Numbered from the stretch's first letter, positions 1-5,731 are shown. The stretch is DNA of 5,731 nucleotides from Verrucomicrobiota bacterium (GCA_009924535.1 RFRI01000104.1:1-5731), one strand, 5' to 3'. Notes: a model not told the origin generated them from the sequence alone. Numbers and translations are program-made.

Positions 1-209
1 CCCCCAAGAGCCGCCTTACCTACATCCTGCTCGCTTGGTTCCTTGGCGTCTTTGGCGTGCACAACTTCTACTCCGGACACAAGAAGCATGGCTTCATCAA
101 ACTCGGCCTGCTCGTAGCATGCGGTCTCGGCCTGCTCGTGAGCCCGATCTGGTCCATCGTTGAGATGATCACGGTCAAGGAAGACTCCGAAGGCGTTAAG
201 TTCAACTAA
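1..209 (+). CDS. TM2-domain membrane protein, 3' end only
   Basis: The gene is cut by the window edge. The reading frame has codons starting at position 3 and ends at TAA 207-209, leaving 68 C-terminal residues. These form a nearly complete TM2 domain: a first hydrophobic segment (LTYILLAWFLGVFGVHNFY), the hallmark G-x-H-N-F-Y-x-G turn, a basic linker (HKKHGF), and a second hydrophobic segment ending in PIWSIVEMITV. The charged tail ends in GVKFN. TM2 proteins are small inner-membrane proteins with two helices joined by a short turn; their biochemical role is generally unknown. The fragment is clearly paralogous to the TM2 protein at 335-757: the domain turn and the tail (D-x-x-GV-[KR]-F) match with one small indel. 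The missing N-terminus may carry a GYF_2-type domain like its neighbour, but that cannot be seen here. Confidence 0.88.
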   Translation, partial: PKSRLTYILLAWFLGVFGVHNFYSGHKKHGFIKLGLLVACGLGLLVSPIWSIVEMITVKEDSEGVKFN

Positions 210-227
210 GCCCACCAGTTCCCTGAC

Positions 228-254
228 AAAAGGCCGCCCGCTGGGCGGCCTTTT
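228..254 (+). terminator. intrinsic terminator after first TM2 gene
   Basis: AAAAGGCCGCCC (228-239) pairs perfectly with GGGCGGCCTTTT (243-254) around a three-base loop, and one more T follows at 255. It lies 18 bases after the TAA at 207-209. A 12-bp G+C-rich stem with a T run on its 3' side is the standard Rho-independent form. The 12-base arms recur identically at 779-790 and 794-805. Confidence 0.82.
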
Positions 255-334
255 TCATGCCTAGTAGCTGCCGCATCCATTGCTGGAGCCCGTTTTGGCT
301 TTAACCGCTGAACCACTCCGACTAAACCATCCGC

Positions 335-757
335 ATGTGGTATTACGAACAGAACGGAAATCGGGTCGGCCCGGTCGACGAGACGACCATGCGCTCGCTC
401 ATCGCCAACCGCGCGATCTCCATCGACACGCTGGTCTGGACCAACGGCATGGCCAACTGGACCCCGCTCCAGCAGACCCAGCTCGCCGCCGGCCTACCGG
501 TGCCGCCGCCCTCCCTCAACCAGGCACCCCAATCTTATAACGCAAACGCCAAGGACCGCGTGGCCTACGTGCTTCTCGCCGTCTTCCTCGGCAACCTCGG
601 CATCCATAACTTCTACGCCGGATATACCTCGCGCGCGGTCACTCAGTTGCTGATCTGCCTCCTTACCTGCGGCATCGGGGGTATCGCCACCTGGATCTGG
701 GCCATCATCGAAGCGGTCACGGTCGAACAGGATGCCAACGGTGTCCGCTTCAAGTAA
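335..757 (+). CDS. GYF_2-TM2 domain membrane protein
   Basis: A 140-residue protein. Residues 1-50 match the GYF_2 (DUF4339) pattern: an N-terminal WYY (2-4), then G-x-x-x-GPV (8-14), a helix, and conserved W35 and W42 in the NWTPL segment. A Pro/Gln/Asn-rich linker (about 51-72) joins it to a TM2 domain. That domain has a first membrane segment around 76-94, the GIHNFYAG turn at 89-96, and a second segment around 104-127 ending in WIWAIIEA. GYF_2 modules are presumed to bind peptides or proteins at the cytoplasmic face of the membrane; the partner is unknown. The ATG at 335 is chosen because the GYF_2 motif begins at residue 2. No Shine-Dalgarno sequence precedes it; the upstream bases are rich in C and A. 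The gene is a tandem paralog of the fragment at 1-209 and converges on leuD. Confidence 0.92.
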   Translation: MWYYEQNGNRVGPVDETTMRSLIANRAISIDTLVWTNGMANWTPLQQTQLAAGLPVPPPSLNQAPQSYNANAKDRVAYVLLAVFLGNLGIHNFYAGYTSRAVTQLLICLLTCGIGGIATWIWAIIEAVTVEQDANGVRFK

Positions 758-773
758 GCCTACGTTACTGGAT

Positions 774-810
774 CAAGCAAAAGGCCGCCCGATGGGCGGC
801 CTTTTGCTTG
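774..810. terminator. bidirectional terminator between convergent genes
   Basis: CAAGCAAAAGGCCGCCC (774-790) pairs perfectly with 794-810 around the loop GAT, giving a 17-bp stem. It begins 17 bases after the TM2 stop (755-757), and on the minus strand 15 bases after the leuD stop (828-826). The stem carries AAAA on its 5' arm and TTTT on its 3' arm, so transcripts of either strand can form a hairpin with a U run in its descending arm. Both convergent genes need an end here, so a shared two-way terminator is the simplest reading. Confidence 0.82.
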
Positions 811-825
811 GGCTGACTGGTCGGC

Positions 826-1446
826 TTACTTACCGGCGACGTAGGCGAGGCCACCTGCGGTCTTGGCCACGGAGTCAGCCCCTTCGAGGAGGTCGGCGAT
901 CGGGTCCCACTTGCCGTTGACGAGACCATCGCGGGCGGAAGCGGCGATGCTGGCCTTCCAGGTCTTGGCGCCGGCGGAGACGGTCAGCTGGGCGACGTCG
1001 ACGGTGACTTCGACGTCGGGGTTGGCGCGGACGAAGGCGTCGCACTCGGCGAGATCTTCCTTGGAGAGGGTCAGGCAAGGCACGCCGAGGGTGGTGGAGT
1101 TACCGAAGAAGATCTCGGCGAAGCTGCCGCCGACGAAGGCGGTGAAGCCATAACGCCAAAGCGACTGGGGAGCGTGCTCACGGGAGCTGCCGCAGCCGAA
1201 ATTAAAACCGACGACCATGACGCCCTGCTTGGCGGCGGCGATGCGGGCGGCCTGGGCCGAGTTCATCGGGTGCGGGCGCTCCTTGCCGTCAGGGCCGGTG
1301 CGCTCGTCGCGGAAGGCGTGCTCGCCGAGGCCGTCGAAGGTCACGCAGCGGAGGAAACGCGCAGGGATGATGCGGTCGGTGTCGATGTCATCGCCGGGAA
1401 CGGCGAGGGCGAGGGCTTTGACCTGGGTGATTTTGGCGAGGGACAT
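826..1446 (-). CDS. leuD: 3-isopropylmalate dehydratase small subunit (LeuD)
   Basis: LeuD pairs with LeuC to isomerise 2-isopropylmalate to 3-isopropylmalate in cytoplasmic leucine synthesis. The product is 206 residues, close to the 201 of the E. coli enzyme. The substrate-binding signature DDIDTDRIIPARFL lies at 19-32. The aconitase swivel-domain core FGCGSSREHAPQSLWRYG is at 83-100 and continues into FVGGSFAEIFFGNSTTLGVP. The frame stays open upstream to 1569, but those 41 extra residues are low in similarity and overlap the preceding gene. The ATG at 1446 is therefore preferred; it puts conserved sequence near residue 5 and leaves 16 bases after the upstream stop (1465-1463). That gap is pyrimidine-rich (CTCCTTTC) with no Shine-Dalgarno match. 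It is the last gene of the leuC operon in this window, ending at the terminator at 774-810. Confidence 0.97.
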   Translation of the reverse strand: MSLAKITQVKALALAVPGDDIDTDRIIPARFLRCVTFDGLGEHAFRDERTGPDGKERPHPMNSAQAARIAAAKQGVMVVGFNFGCGSSREHAPQSLWRYGFTAFVGGSFAEIFFGNSTTLGVPCLTLSKEDLAECDAFVRANPDVEVTVDVAQLTVSAGAKTWKASIAASARDGLVNGKWDPIADLLEGADSVAKTAGGLAYVAGK

Positions 1447-1462
1447 GGCGGTTTGAAAGGAG

Positions 1463-1753
1463 TTAGGCGGCGACGGGCCGACGGATGACGCAGACAGGCA
1501 TCGCGAGCGCGGAAGCCAGGGAGGCGAGACGGTCTTCGGCGACGGAGGCGGCGACGGTCTCGTCGGCAACCAGGATCGCGTGGCCGTCGACGACCCAAGG
1601 CAGGGTCACCGTGCACACAGGCTTGCCGTCGTAATGGGCGTCGACGCGCACGTCGCGCTGGCAAGCGAGCCCTTCGGCCGAGCAGGCCGCGGCGACGTCA
1701 TCGCCTTGGGCGATGCGTTCGAGCACGCGGTCGACTGGGGCGGAAGCGGACAT
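1463..1753 (-). CDS. small unknown protein coupled between leuC and leuD
   Basis: A 96-residue protein that I do not recognise with confidence. Its ATG (1753-1751) shares one base with the leuC stop in the form TGATG, which implies translational coupling; a weak AAGG lies four bases ahead of the ATG. It stops 16 bases before leuD. Third codon positions are mostly G or C like its neighbours, supporting real coding. There is no signal peptide or membrane segment, so it should be cytoplasmic. It has four cysteines (24, 31, 47, 88), not in a standard metal-site spacing. Predicted order is an N-terminal helix (about 6-30), strands around 33-38, 46-51 and 59-63, a helix around 70-84, and a final strand (86-91). 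The run EGLACQRDV, then HYDGKPV, then VVDGHAILVADE recalls the GxxExxY family of PD-(D/E)XK-like proteins (ExGLxxxRQ, YxGxxV, DLLVxxxVIVELK). The expected catalytic Asp and ExK are absent. That kinship is inference from memory. Confidence 0.82.
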   Translation of the reverse strand: MSASAPVDRVLERIAQGDDVAAACSAEGLACQRDVRVDAHYDGKPVCTVTLPWVVDGHAILVADETVAASVAEDRLASLASALAMPVCVIRRPVAA

Positions 1754-3159
1754 CAGACCTTGAAGACTTCGCGGGCGTCGGTGACCTGGCCGGTGATGGC
1801 GGCGGCGGCGACCATGAGCGGGCTCATGAGCACGGTACGACCGGTCTGCGAGCCCTGGCGGCCCTTGAAGTTACGGTTCGAGGAACTGGCGCAAAGCTGG
1901 TCGCCGACGAGCTTGTCGGGATTCATCGCCAGGCACATGGAGCAACCCGCGCCGCGCCATTCGAAGCCGGCTTCGATGTAGATCTTATCGAGGCCTTCAT
2001 GGACGGCCTGGATGGCGGTGAGCTGCGAACCGGGAACGACGATCGCCTTGACGCTCGGGCTGACCTTGCGGCCTTTGAGGTACTTGGCGACTTCGCGAAG
2101 GTCGGAGATGCGGCCGTTGGTGCAGGAGCCGAGGAAGCAGACGTCGACCTTGGTGCCCTTGATCGGGGTGTCCGGCGCCAGCTTCATGTGGGCGTAGGCG
2201 TCTTCGGCGGTCTGGCGGTCGGCGGCGTTGAGGGTCTCGAGCGCCGGCATCTTCTCGTCGATGAACACGGCCTGTCCCGGGGTGATGCCCCAGGTGACGG
2301 TCGGGCGGATGTCCTCGGCCTTGAAGACCTTGACGTCGTCATACTGGCAACCGGCGTCGGAAGCGAAGGAAGCCCAGCGGGCGACGGCGGCGTCCCAATC
2401 GGCGGCCTTCGGGGCGTAGGGCTTACCCTTGATATAATCGAAGGTCTTCTGGTCCGGATTGACGTAACCGCAGCGGGCGCCGCCTTCGATGGACATGTTG
2501 CAGACGGTCATGCGCTCCTCGAGGGAAAAGCCGTCGAAGGTCGTGCCGGCATATTCGTAAGCGTAGCCGATGCCGCCGTTGACGCCGAGGACGCGGATGA
2601 TGTGGAGGATGACGTCCTTGGCGTAGACGCCGGGGGCGAGCTTGCCGTTCACTTCGATACGGCGGACCTTCAGGGGGCTGAGGGCGAGGGTCTGGGTCGC
2701 GAGCACGTCGCGGACCTGCGTGGTGCCGATGCCGAAGGCGATCGCTCCGAACGCGCCGTGGGTGGCGGTGTGAGAATCGCCGCAGGCGATCGTGGTGCCG
2801 GGCTGGGTGATGCCCTGCTCCGGACCGACCATGTGGACGATGCCCTGGGTACCGGTCGTGGTGTCGAAGAAGCGGATGCCGTAGTCCTTGGTGTTCTTAC
2901 GGAGGGCCTCGATCATCTCCTGCGCGATCGGGTCGGAATAGGGCTCCTTGAGCTCGTTCGTCGGGACGATGTGGTCGACCGTGGCGAAGGTACGCTGGGG
3001 GTACTTCACCTTGAGACCGAGGTCCCGGAGCATGCCGAAGGCCTGGGGGCTCGTCACCTCATGGATGAGGTGCGTACCGATGAACAATTGGGTCTGCCCA
3101 TTAGGCAGCTTGCGCACCGTATGCGCTTCCCAAACTTTCTGGAACAGGGTCTTGGCCAT
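1753..3159 (-). CDS. leuC: 3-isopropylmalate dehydratase large subunit (LeuC)
   Basis: LeuC is the iron-sulfur catalytic subunit of isopropylmalate isomerase and acts with LeuD in leucine synthesis. The product is 468 residues against 466 in E. coli and aligns from the first residues (MAKTLFQKVWEAH). Diagnostic segments are LIHEVTSPQAF (31-41), ATVDH (59-63), MVGPEQGITQPG (110-121), CGDSHTATHGAFGAIAFGIG (126-145), NMSIEGGARCG (221-231) and VTWGITPGQ (288-296). The [4Fe-4S] ligands are Cys346 in GSCTNGR, and Cys406 and Cys409 in GCSMCLAMNPD. SSSNRNFKGRQG (425-436) is also present. All expected catalytic elements are intact. No Shine-Dalgarno sequence precedes the ATG (upstream bases are CTTTTACTCAG). 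It heads the operon leuC-orf96-leuD; its stop overlaps the start of the small gene. leuA and leuB are not adjacent on the visible side, because purU is divergent. Confidence 0.98.
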   Translation of the reverse strand: MAKTLFQKVWEAHTVRKLPNGQTQLFIGTHLIHEVTSPQAFGMLRDLGLKVKYPQRTFATVDHIVPTNELKEPYSDPIAQEMIEALRKNTKDYGIRFFDTTTGTQGIVHMVGPEQGITQPGTTIACGDSHTATHGAFGAIAFGIGTTQVRDVLATQTLALSPLKVRRIEVNGKLAPGVYAKDVILHIIRVLGVNGGIGYAYEYAGTTFDGFSLEERMTVCNMSIEGGARCGYVNPDQKTFDYIKGKPYAPKAADWDAAVARWASFASDAGCQYDDVKVFKAEDIRPTVTWGITPGQAVFIDEKMPALETLNAADRQTAEDAYAHMKLAPDTPIKGTKVDVCFLGSCTNGRISDLREVAKYLKGRKVSPSVKAIVVPGSQLTAIQAVHEGLDKIYIEAGFEWRGAGCSMCLAMNPDKLVGDQLCASSSNRNFKGRQGSQTGRTVLMSPLMVAAAAITGQVTDAREVFKV

Positions 3160-3318
3160 CTGAGTAAAAGGTGAAGGGTCAACGTAGGACGGGACGGGGA
3201 CTGGTCAATCCCGCAGGCGAGATAGGGACGGGCATATTTGGCGATAAAACACCTGTCTTCCCGGGACCGGCTCCGCCGTGTCTTGACCCGCTCGCCCCTC
3301 CCCTTCCATCCTCCACCC
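3160..3318. promoter_or_regulatory. divergent leuC/purU intergenic region
   Basis: These 159 bases separate the divergent leuC and purU starts and must hold both promoters. No gene, RNA or leader peptide rich in leucine codons could be supported. The one A+T-richer patch is about 3233-3250 (CATATTTGGCGATAAAAC). For leuC, the minus strand reads TTGACC (3208-3203), a 16-base spacer, then TACGTT (3186-3181), a weak sigma-70-like pair whose transcript would start about 15 bases before the ATG. The hexamer GGTCAA occurs twice on the plus strand (3177-3182 and 3203-3208), 26 bases apart. The 30 bases before purU are almost purely C and T. No convincing purU promoter was found. Confidence 0.4.
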
Positions 3319-4173
3319 ATGGCCCGCACGCTCACCCTCAGCTTCTCCTGCCCCGACACCAGCGGCATCGTGGCCGAGGTCTCGACGTTCGTCGCCGGCC
3401 ACAAGGGTTGGATCACCGAAGCCAGCCAGCACACCGAGCACGAGCTCTCGCGCTTCTTCATGCGCGTCGAGATCCGGGCCGAGTCCCTCGACTTCCCGGC
3501 CGGCGAATTCTCCCAACGCTTCGCGCCCCTGGCCAAGAAGTTCGCGATGGACTGGAAAGTCTCCGACTCCGACCAGCCTCGCCGCGTCGTCCTGCTCTGC
3601 TCCAAACAGGAACACTGCCTCTACGACCTGCTCGCCCGCCACGTCGCCCAGGACTTCCCGTTCGTCATCCCTTGCGTGATTTCCAATCACGAGAACCACC
3701 GCAAGGTCGTCGAAGCCCACGGCATCCCCTTCCACTTCGTCCCGGTGACGCCCGAGACCAAGCAGGCGGCCTACCGCAAGATGGAGCAGCTCTTCCGCGA
3801 CGCGCAAGCCGACCTCATCGTGCTCGCCCGCTACATGCAGGTGCTCGACGAAGCGATGTGCCGCGACTTCGCCGGCAAGATCATCAACATCCACCACTCG
3901 TTCCTCCCCTCCTTCGCCGGCGCCAAGCCCTACCACCAGGCCCATCGCCGCGGCGTAAAACTCATCGGCGCGACCTGCCACTTCGTCACGCCGGACCTCG
4001 ACGAAGGCCCCATCGTGGAACAGGACGTGATCCGCATCGACCATTCGGATACGCCGGAAGACATGGCCCACCTGGGCAAGGACATCGAGAAGGTCGTGCT
4101 CGCCCGCGGCCTGCGCGCCGTCGTCGAGGATCGCGTGCTCCTGGCCGGCAATAAGACCGTTATCTTCCGTTAA
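3319..4173 (+). CDS. purU: formyltetrahydrofolate deformylase (PurU)
   Basis: PurU hydrolyses 10-formyltetrahydrofolate to formate and tetrahydrofolate in the cytoplasm, balancing one-carbon pools and, in some bacteria, feeding formate to PurT. The product is 284 residues (E. coli 280). An N-terminal ACT domain spans about 4-80 (TLSFSCPDTSGIVAEVSTF, then the helix before WITEASQHTE and the FFMRVEI strand). The formyltransferase domain runs from about 88 to the end. Its N-x-H motif is Asn190/His192 in KIINIHHSFLP, and His221 and Asp228 lie in the segment ATCHFVTPDLDEGPI. They correspond to the catalytic Asn106, His108, His137 and Asp144 of the related PurN. GAKPYHQA (201-208) is typical of PurU. 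The frame extends upstream to a TTG at 3238, but the extra 27 residues are Arg/Pro-rich and unlike the family; the ATG at 3319 places the ACT strand correctly. The start is preceded by a pyrimidine tract with no Shine-Dalgarno. Confidence 0.96.
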   Translation: MARTLTLSFSCPDTSGIVAEVSTFVAGHKGWITEASQHTEHELSRFFMRVEIRAESLDFPAGEFSQRFAPLAKKFAMDWKVSDSDQPRRVVLLCSKQEHCLYDLLARHVAQDFPFVIPCVISNHENHRKVVEAHGIPFHFVPVTPETKQAAYRKMEQLFRDAQADLIVLARYMQVLDEAMCRDFAGKIINIHHSFLPSFAGAKPYHQAHRRGVKLIGATCHFVTPDLDEGPIVEQDVIRIDHSDTPEDMAHLGKDIEKVVLARGLRAVVEDRVLLAGNKTVIFR

Positions 4174-4196
4174 AAACCGGCCCGTCGGGCGGGTTT
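4174..4196 (+). terminator. possible intrinsic terminator after purU
   Basis: Directly after the purU TAA, AAACC (4174-4178) pairs with GGTTT (4192-4196), and GCCC (4180-4183) with GGGC (4187-4190), around the loop GTC. One G-G mismatch (4179/4191) separates the two stem halves. The T run is only three bases, so termination may be partial and some purU transcription could reach the peptidase gene. Confidence 0.55.
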
Positions 4197-4246
4197 GGAA
4201 TTGGCGAGATTACGACACACCCGCAAGGTTTGGGGACCCCCTCGCC

Positions 4247-5680
4247 ATGCGAACCCTCTGCGCCTTCCTCTTCGCGACTTCCGTCGCTTTCGCCGCCGTC
4301 CCGCCGGAAGAGATCACCCCGACCAAGAAGGCTCCGTTCGTCCCCCCGCCCGAAGCGGCCCGCGGCGAACTCAACGACGCCATCAAAGCCTACATGTCCA
4401 AGGAGCCGGGCACGTTCGGCGCCCACGCCGCCGCGCAGGATTTCCCCGGCATCGTCGAAGCCAAGGAGCGCGTGGCCCGCACCGTCGCCTACGACTCCAA
4501 CCTCGTCCACCGCTGGGATACTACCGCCGGCAACGCGCCCAACCTCGCGACCGGACCGGACGCCTGGCAGGAAACCGGACTCTACGCCGCGCCGGGCGAG
4601 GTCGTGATCGTGAAGGTCGCCTCGATCCCTGAGAACCGCGTGGTGAAGGTCATCGTGGGCTGCCACCGCGACAGCCTGTTCAAGCTCGAGAAGTGGAACC
4701 GCTTCCCGGTCATCGCCCGCACCTTCGAACTCAAGGTCGGCGAAAACAAGATCGCCAACGCGTTCGGCGGACAGCTCTTCATCCAGAGCTCGCATAAGGA
4801 TTGGCGCAAGCCGGTGAAGGCCTCTCCTTCCACGCCGCTGCAGTTCAGCAACGCCGTCGCGATGCCGACCTACGTCCTCGGCAAGGATTCGCCTGAATCG
4901 TGGATGAAGGCCAAGCAGCTGCCCGCCCCGTGGGTCACGCTCGTCGGCAAGCAGGTCATCCTGCACGTCCAGGCTTCCGAAGTGAAGAAACTGGCCGACC
5001 CGAAAGGCCTCCTGGAATGGTGGGACAAGGCGATGGCCCTCGAAGACGACCTCGTCGGACTCGTCCGCCTCGCCCCCGAACGCGTCGTCCCGGACCGACA
5101 GATCTCCGCCGGCTTCATGCACTCGGGCTATCCGTTCATGTGCTGGATCGACCCTTCGCAGAAAGACAGCATCGACCTCCCGAAGCTGACCAAGGAAGGC
5201 AACTGGGGCTTCTTCCACGAACTCGGCCACAACCACCAACGCACGACCTGGACCTTCGACGGCCAGACGGAAGTGACCTGCAATCTGTTCTCGCTCTACG
5301 TGATGGAGAAACTCGTCGGCAAACCGCAGGGCAAAGGCCACCCGGCGATGGAGAAGCTCGACGAGATGCTGGCGAAGCGTTTCGCCGCCGAACCCAACAA
5401 AGGCCCGTTCGAACAGCTGGCGACGTTCGTCGTCCTGATCCGCGCCCATGGCTGGGGCCCCCTCCGTGAGACGCTCCGCTCCTACGCCAAGGACGCCACC
5501 CCGAAAAGCGCGACGAAGGAGCAGCTCCAGAGTATCTTTGCCGAACGCTACGGCAAGGCCGCCAAGGCCGACGTGAGCGACTATTTCGAGAAGATGGGCT
5601 ACCACGTCGAGTCGACCGCCAAAGCCTCGCTCAAAGGGCTTCCTGCCTTCAAGCCGACCCTGCCCACGCCCGCTAAGTGA
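4247..5680 (+). CDS. secreted M60 (enhancin-type) zinc metallopeptidase
   Basis: A 477-residue exported protein. Residues 1-16 form a short signal peptide (one Arg, then hydrophobic LCAFLFATSVAFA) with likely cleavage after Ala16 or Ala17; Cys5 is too early for a lipobox. Residues about 85-185 look like the beta-rich N-terminal part of M60 domains (TGLYAAPGEVVIVKV at 110-124, then GCHRDSLF at 138-145). The gluzincin site is HELGH at 324-328 (zinc ligands His324 and His328, catalytic Glu325), with the third ligand probably Glu342 in TEVTCNLFSLYV. This fits the M60 pattern HExGH-x(8-28)-E. M60 enzymes typically cleave mucins and other glycoproteins outside the cell. No carbohydrate-binding or anchoring module is visible; the C-terminus is a helical region followed by a Pro/Lys tail. 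The substrate is unknown. The ATG at 4247 is chosen because the signal peptide starts there; GGGGA about eight bases upstream is a weak ribosome-site candidate. Confidence 0.92.
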   Translation: MRTLCAFLFATSVAFAAVPPEEITPTKKAPFVPPPEAARGELNDAIKAYMSKEPGTFGAHAAAQDFPGIVEAKERVARTVAYDSNLVHRWDTTAGNAPNLATGPDAWQETGLYAAPGEVVIVKVASIPENRVVKVIVGCHRDSLFKLEKWNRFPVIARTFELKVGENKIANAFGGQLFIQSSHKDWRKPVKASPSTPLQFSNAVAMPTYVLGKDSPESWMKAKQLPAPWVTLVGKQVILHVQASEVKKLADPKGLLEWWDKAMALEDDLVGLVRLAPERVVPDRQISAGFMHSGYPFMCWIDPSQKDSIDLPKLTKEGNWGFFHELGHNHQRTTWTFDGQTEVTCNLFSLYVMEKLVGKPQGKGHPAMEKLDEMLAKRFAAEPNKGPFEQLATFVVLIRAHGWGPLRETLRSYAKDATPKSATKEQLQSIFAERYGKAAKADVSDYFEKMGYHVESTAKASLKGLPAFKPTLPTPAK

Positions 5681-5698
5681 CGCTGCGGCAACGGCTCC

Positions 5699-5720
5699 CG
5701 AGGCGGCGCCTTCTGCCTCG
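5699..5720. repeat. short inverted repeat after peptidase gene
   Basis: CGAGGC (5699-5704) pairs with GCCTCG (5715-5720) across a ten-base loop, 18 bases after the peptidase stop. No T run follows before the window ends, so it is at best a weak terminator stem. In such G+C-rich sequence a six-base match can occur by chance. The rest of 5681-5731 shows no gene. Confidence 0.25.
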
Positions 5721-5731
5721 CCCTGCGGGCT

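Noticed and set aside
280..334. Promoter for the GYF_2-TM2 gene with TTGGCT (295-300) as a -35 box
   Set aside because: No acceptable -10 hexamer occurs at a normal spacing, and the start would fall almost at the ATG.
1447..1569. Upstream extension of LeuD by 41 residues
   Set aside because: It overlaps the small upstream gene, is Pro/Ser-rich and adds nothing conserved; the ATG at 1446 fits the family.
1999..3174. 391-codon open frame on the plus strand antisense to leuC
   Set aside because: LeuC on the other strand is unmistakable and full length. The antisense product is a low-complexity Gly/Asp/Val/Ala/Leu shadow with no motif.
3191..3232. Possible G-quadruplex from runs GGG, GGGG, GGG, GGG
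   Set aside because: The middle loop is more than 20 bases and the runs are short, so a stable canonical quadruplex is unlikely.
3238..3318. N-terminal extension of PurU from a TTG codon
   Set aside because: The 27 extra residues are Arg/Pro-rich and do not resemble PurU; the ATG at 3319 gives a product close to the family's usual length.
3205..4071. 288-codon open frame on the minus strand antisense to purU
   Set aside because: It is a shadow of purU with the same biased composition and no family signature, and it would run across the divergent promoter region.
4160..5605. 481-codon open frame on the minus strand antisense to the peptidase gene
   Set aside because: Its composition (Gly/Val/Asp/Arg/Leu-rich, no recognisable domain) is typical of the antisense shadow of a G+C-rich gene. 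The plus-strand product has a signal peptide and an intact M60 active site.
1..5731. CRISPR array, tRNA or rRNA gene, insertion sequence, integrase or defence gene
   Set aside because: I saw no spaced direct repeats, no cloverleaf or rRNA sequence, and no transposase or nuclease gene with intact motifs.

Overview
The window is a G+C-rich stretch of bacterial chromosome, dense with genes whose third codon positions are mostly G or C. Gene content (TM2 proteins with a GYF_2-type domain, a leuC-x-leuD cluster, PurU and a secreted M60/enhancin-type peptidase) and the near absence of Shine-Dalgarno sequences would fit a Verrucomicrobiota-like bacterium, possibly Opitutales. That placement is inference; no rRNA or lineage marker is present.

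Layout. Positions 1-209 are the 3' end of a TM2-domain membrane protein gene, followed by a strong intrinsic terminator. Positions 335-757 encode a second TM2 protein with an N-terminal GYF_2-type domain. It is a paralog of the first and is followed by a nearly identical terminator. That second hairpin is a perfect 17-bp palindrome lying between two convergent genes and probably serves both. On the minus strand comes a compact leucine operon, transcribed leuC (3159-1753), a 96-codon gene of unknown function (1753-1463), then leuD (1446-826). The middle gene starts inside the leuC stop (TGATG) and ends 16 bases before leuD. A 159-base divergent intergenic region separates leuC from purU (3319-4173, plus strand), which encodes formyltetrahydrofolate deformylase. 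A weaker hairpin follows purU. The last gene (4247-5680, plus strand) encodes an exported zinc metallopeptidase of the M60 type. The final 51 bases hold no identifiable gene.

Function. LeuC and LeuD form isopropylmalate isomerase, the second committed step of leucine synthesis; leuA and leuB are not in the window. PurU balances the one-carbon folate pool. The TM2 proteins and the M60 peptidase belong to the cell envelope or exterior and have no evident link to the biosynthetic genes. Most of this is ordinary core metabolism. The point most worth following is the small gene wedged between leuC and leuD, which weakly resembles a degenerate GxxExxY-type (PD-(D/E)XK-like) protein.
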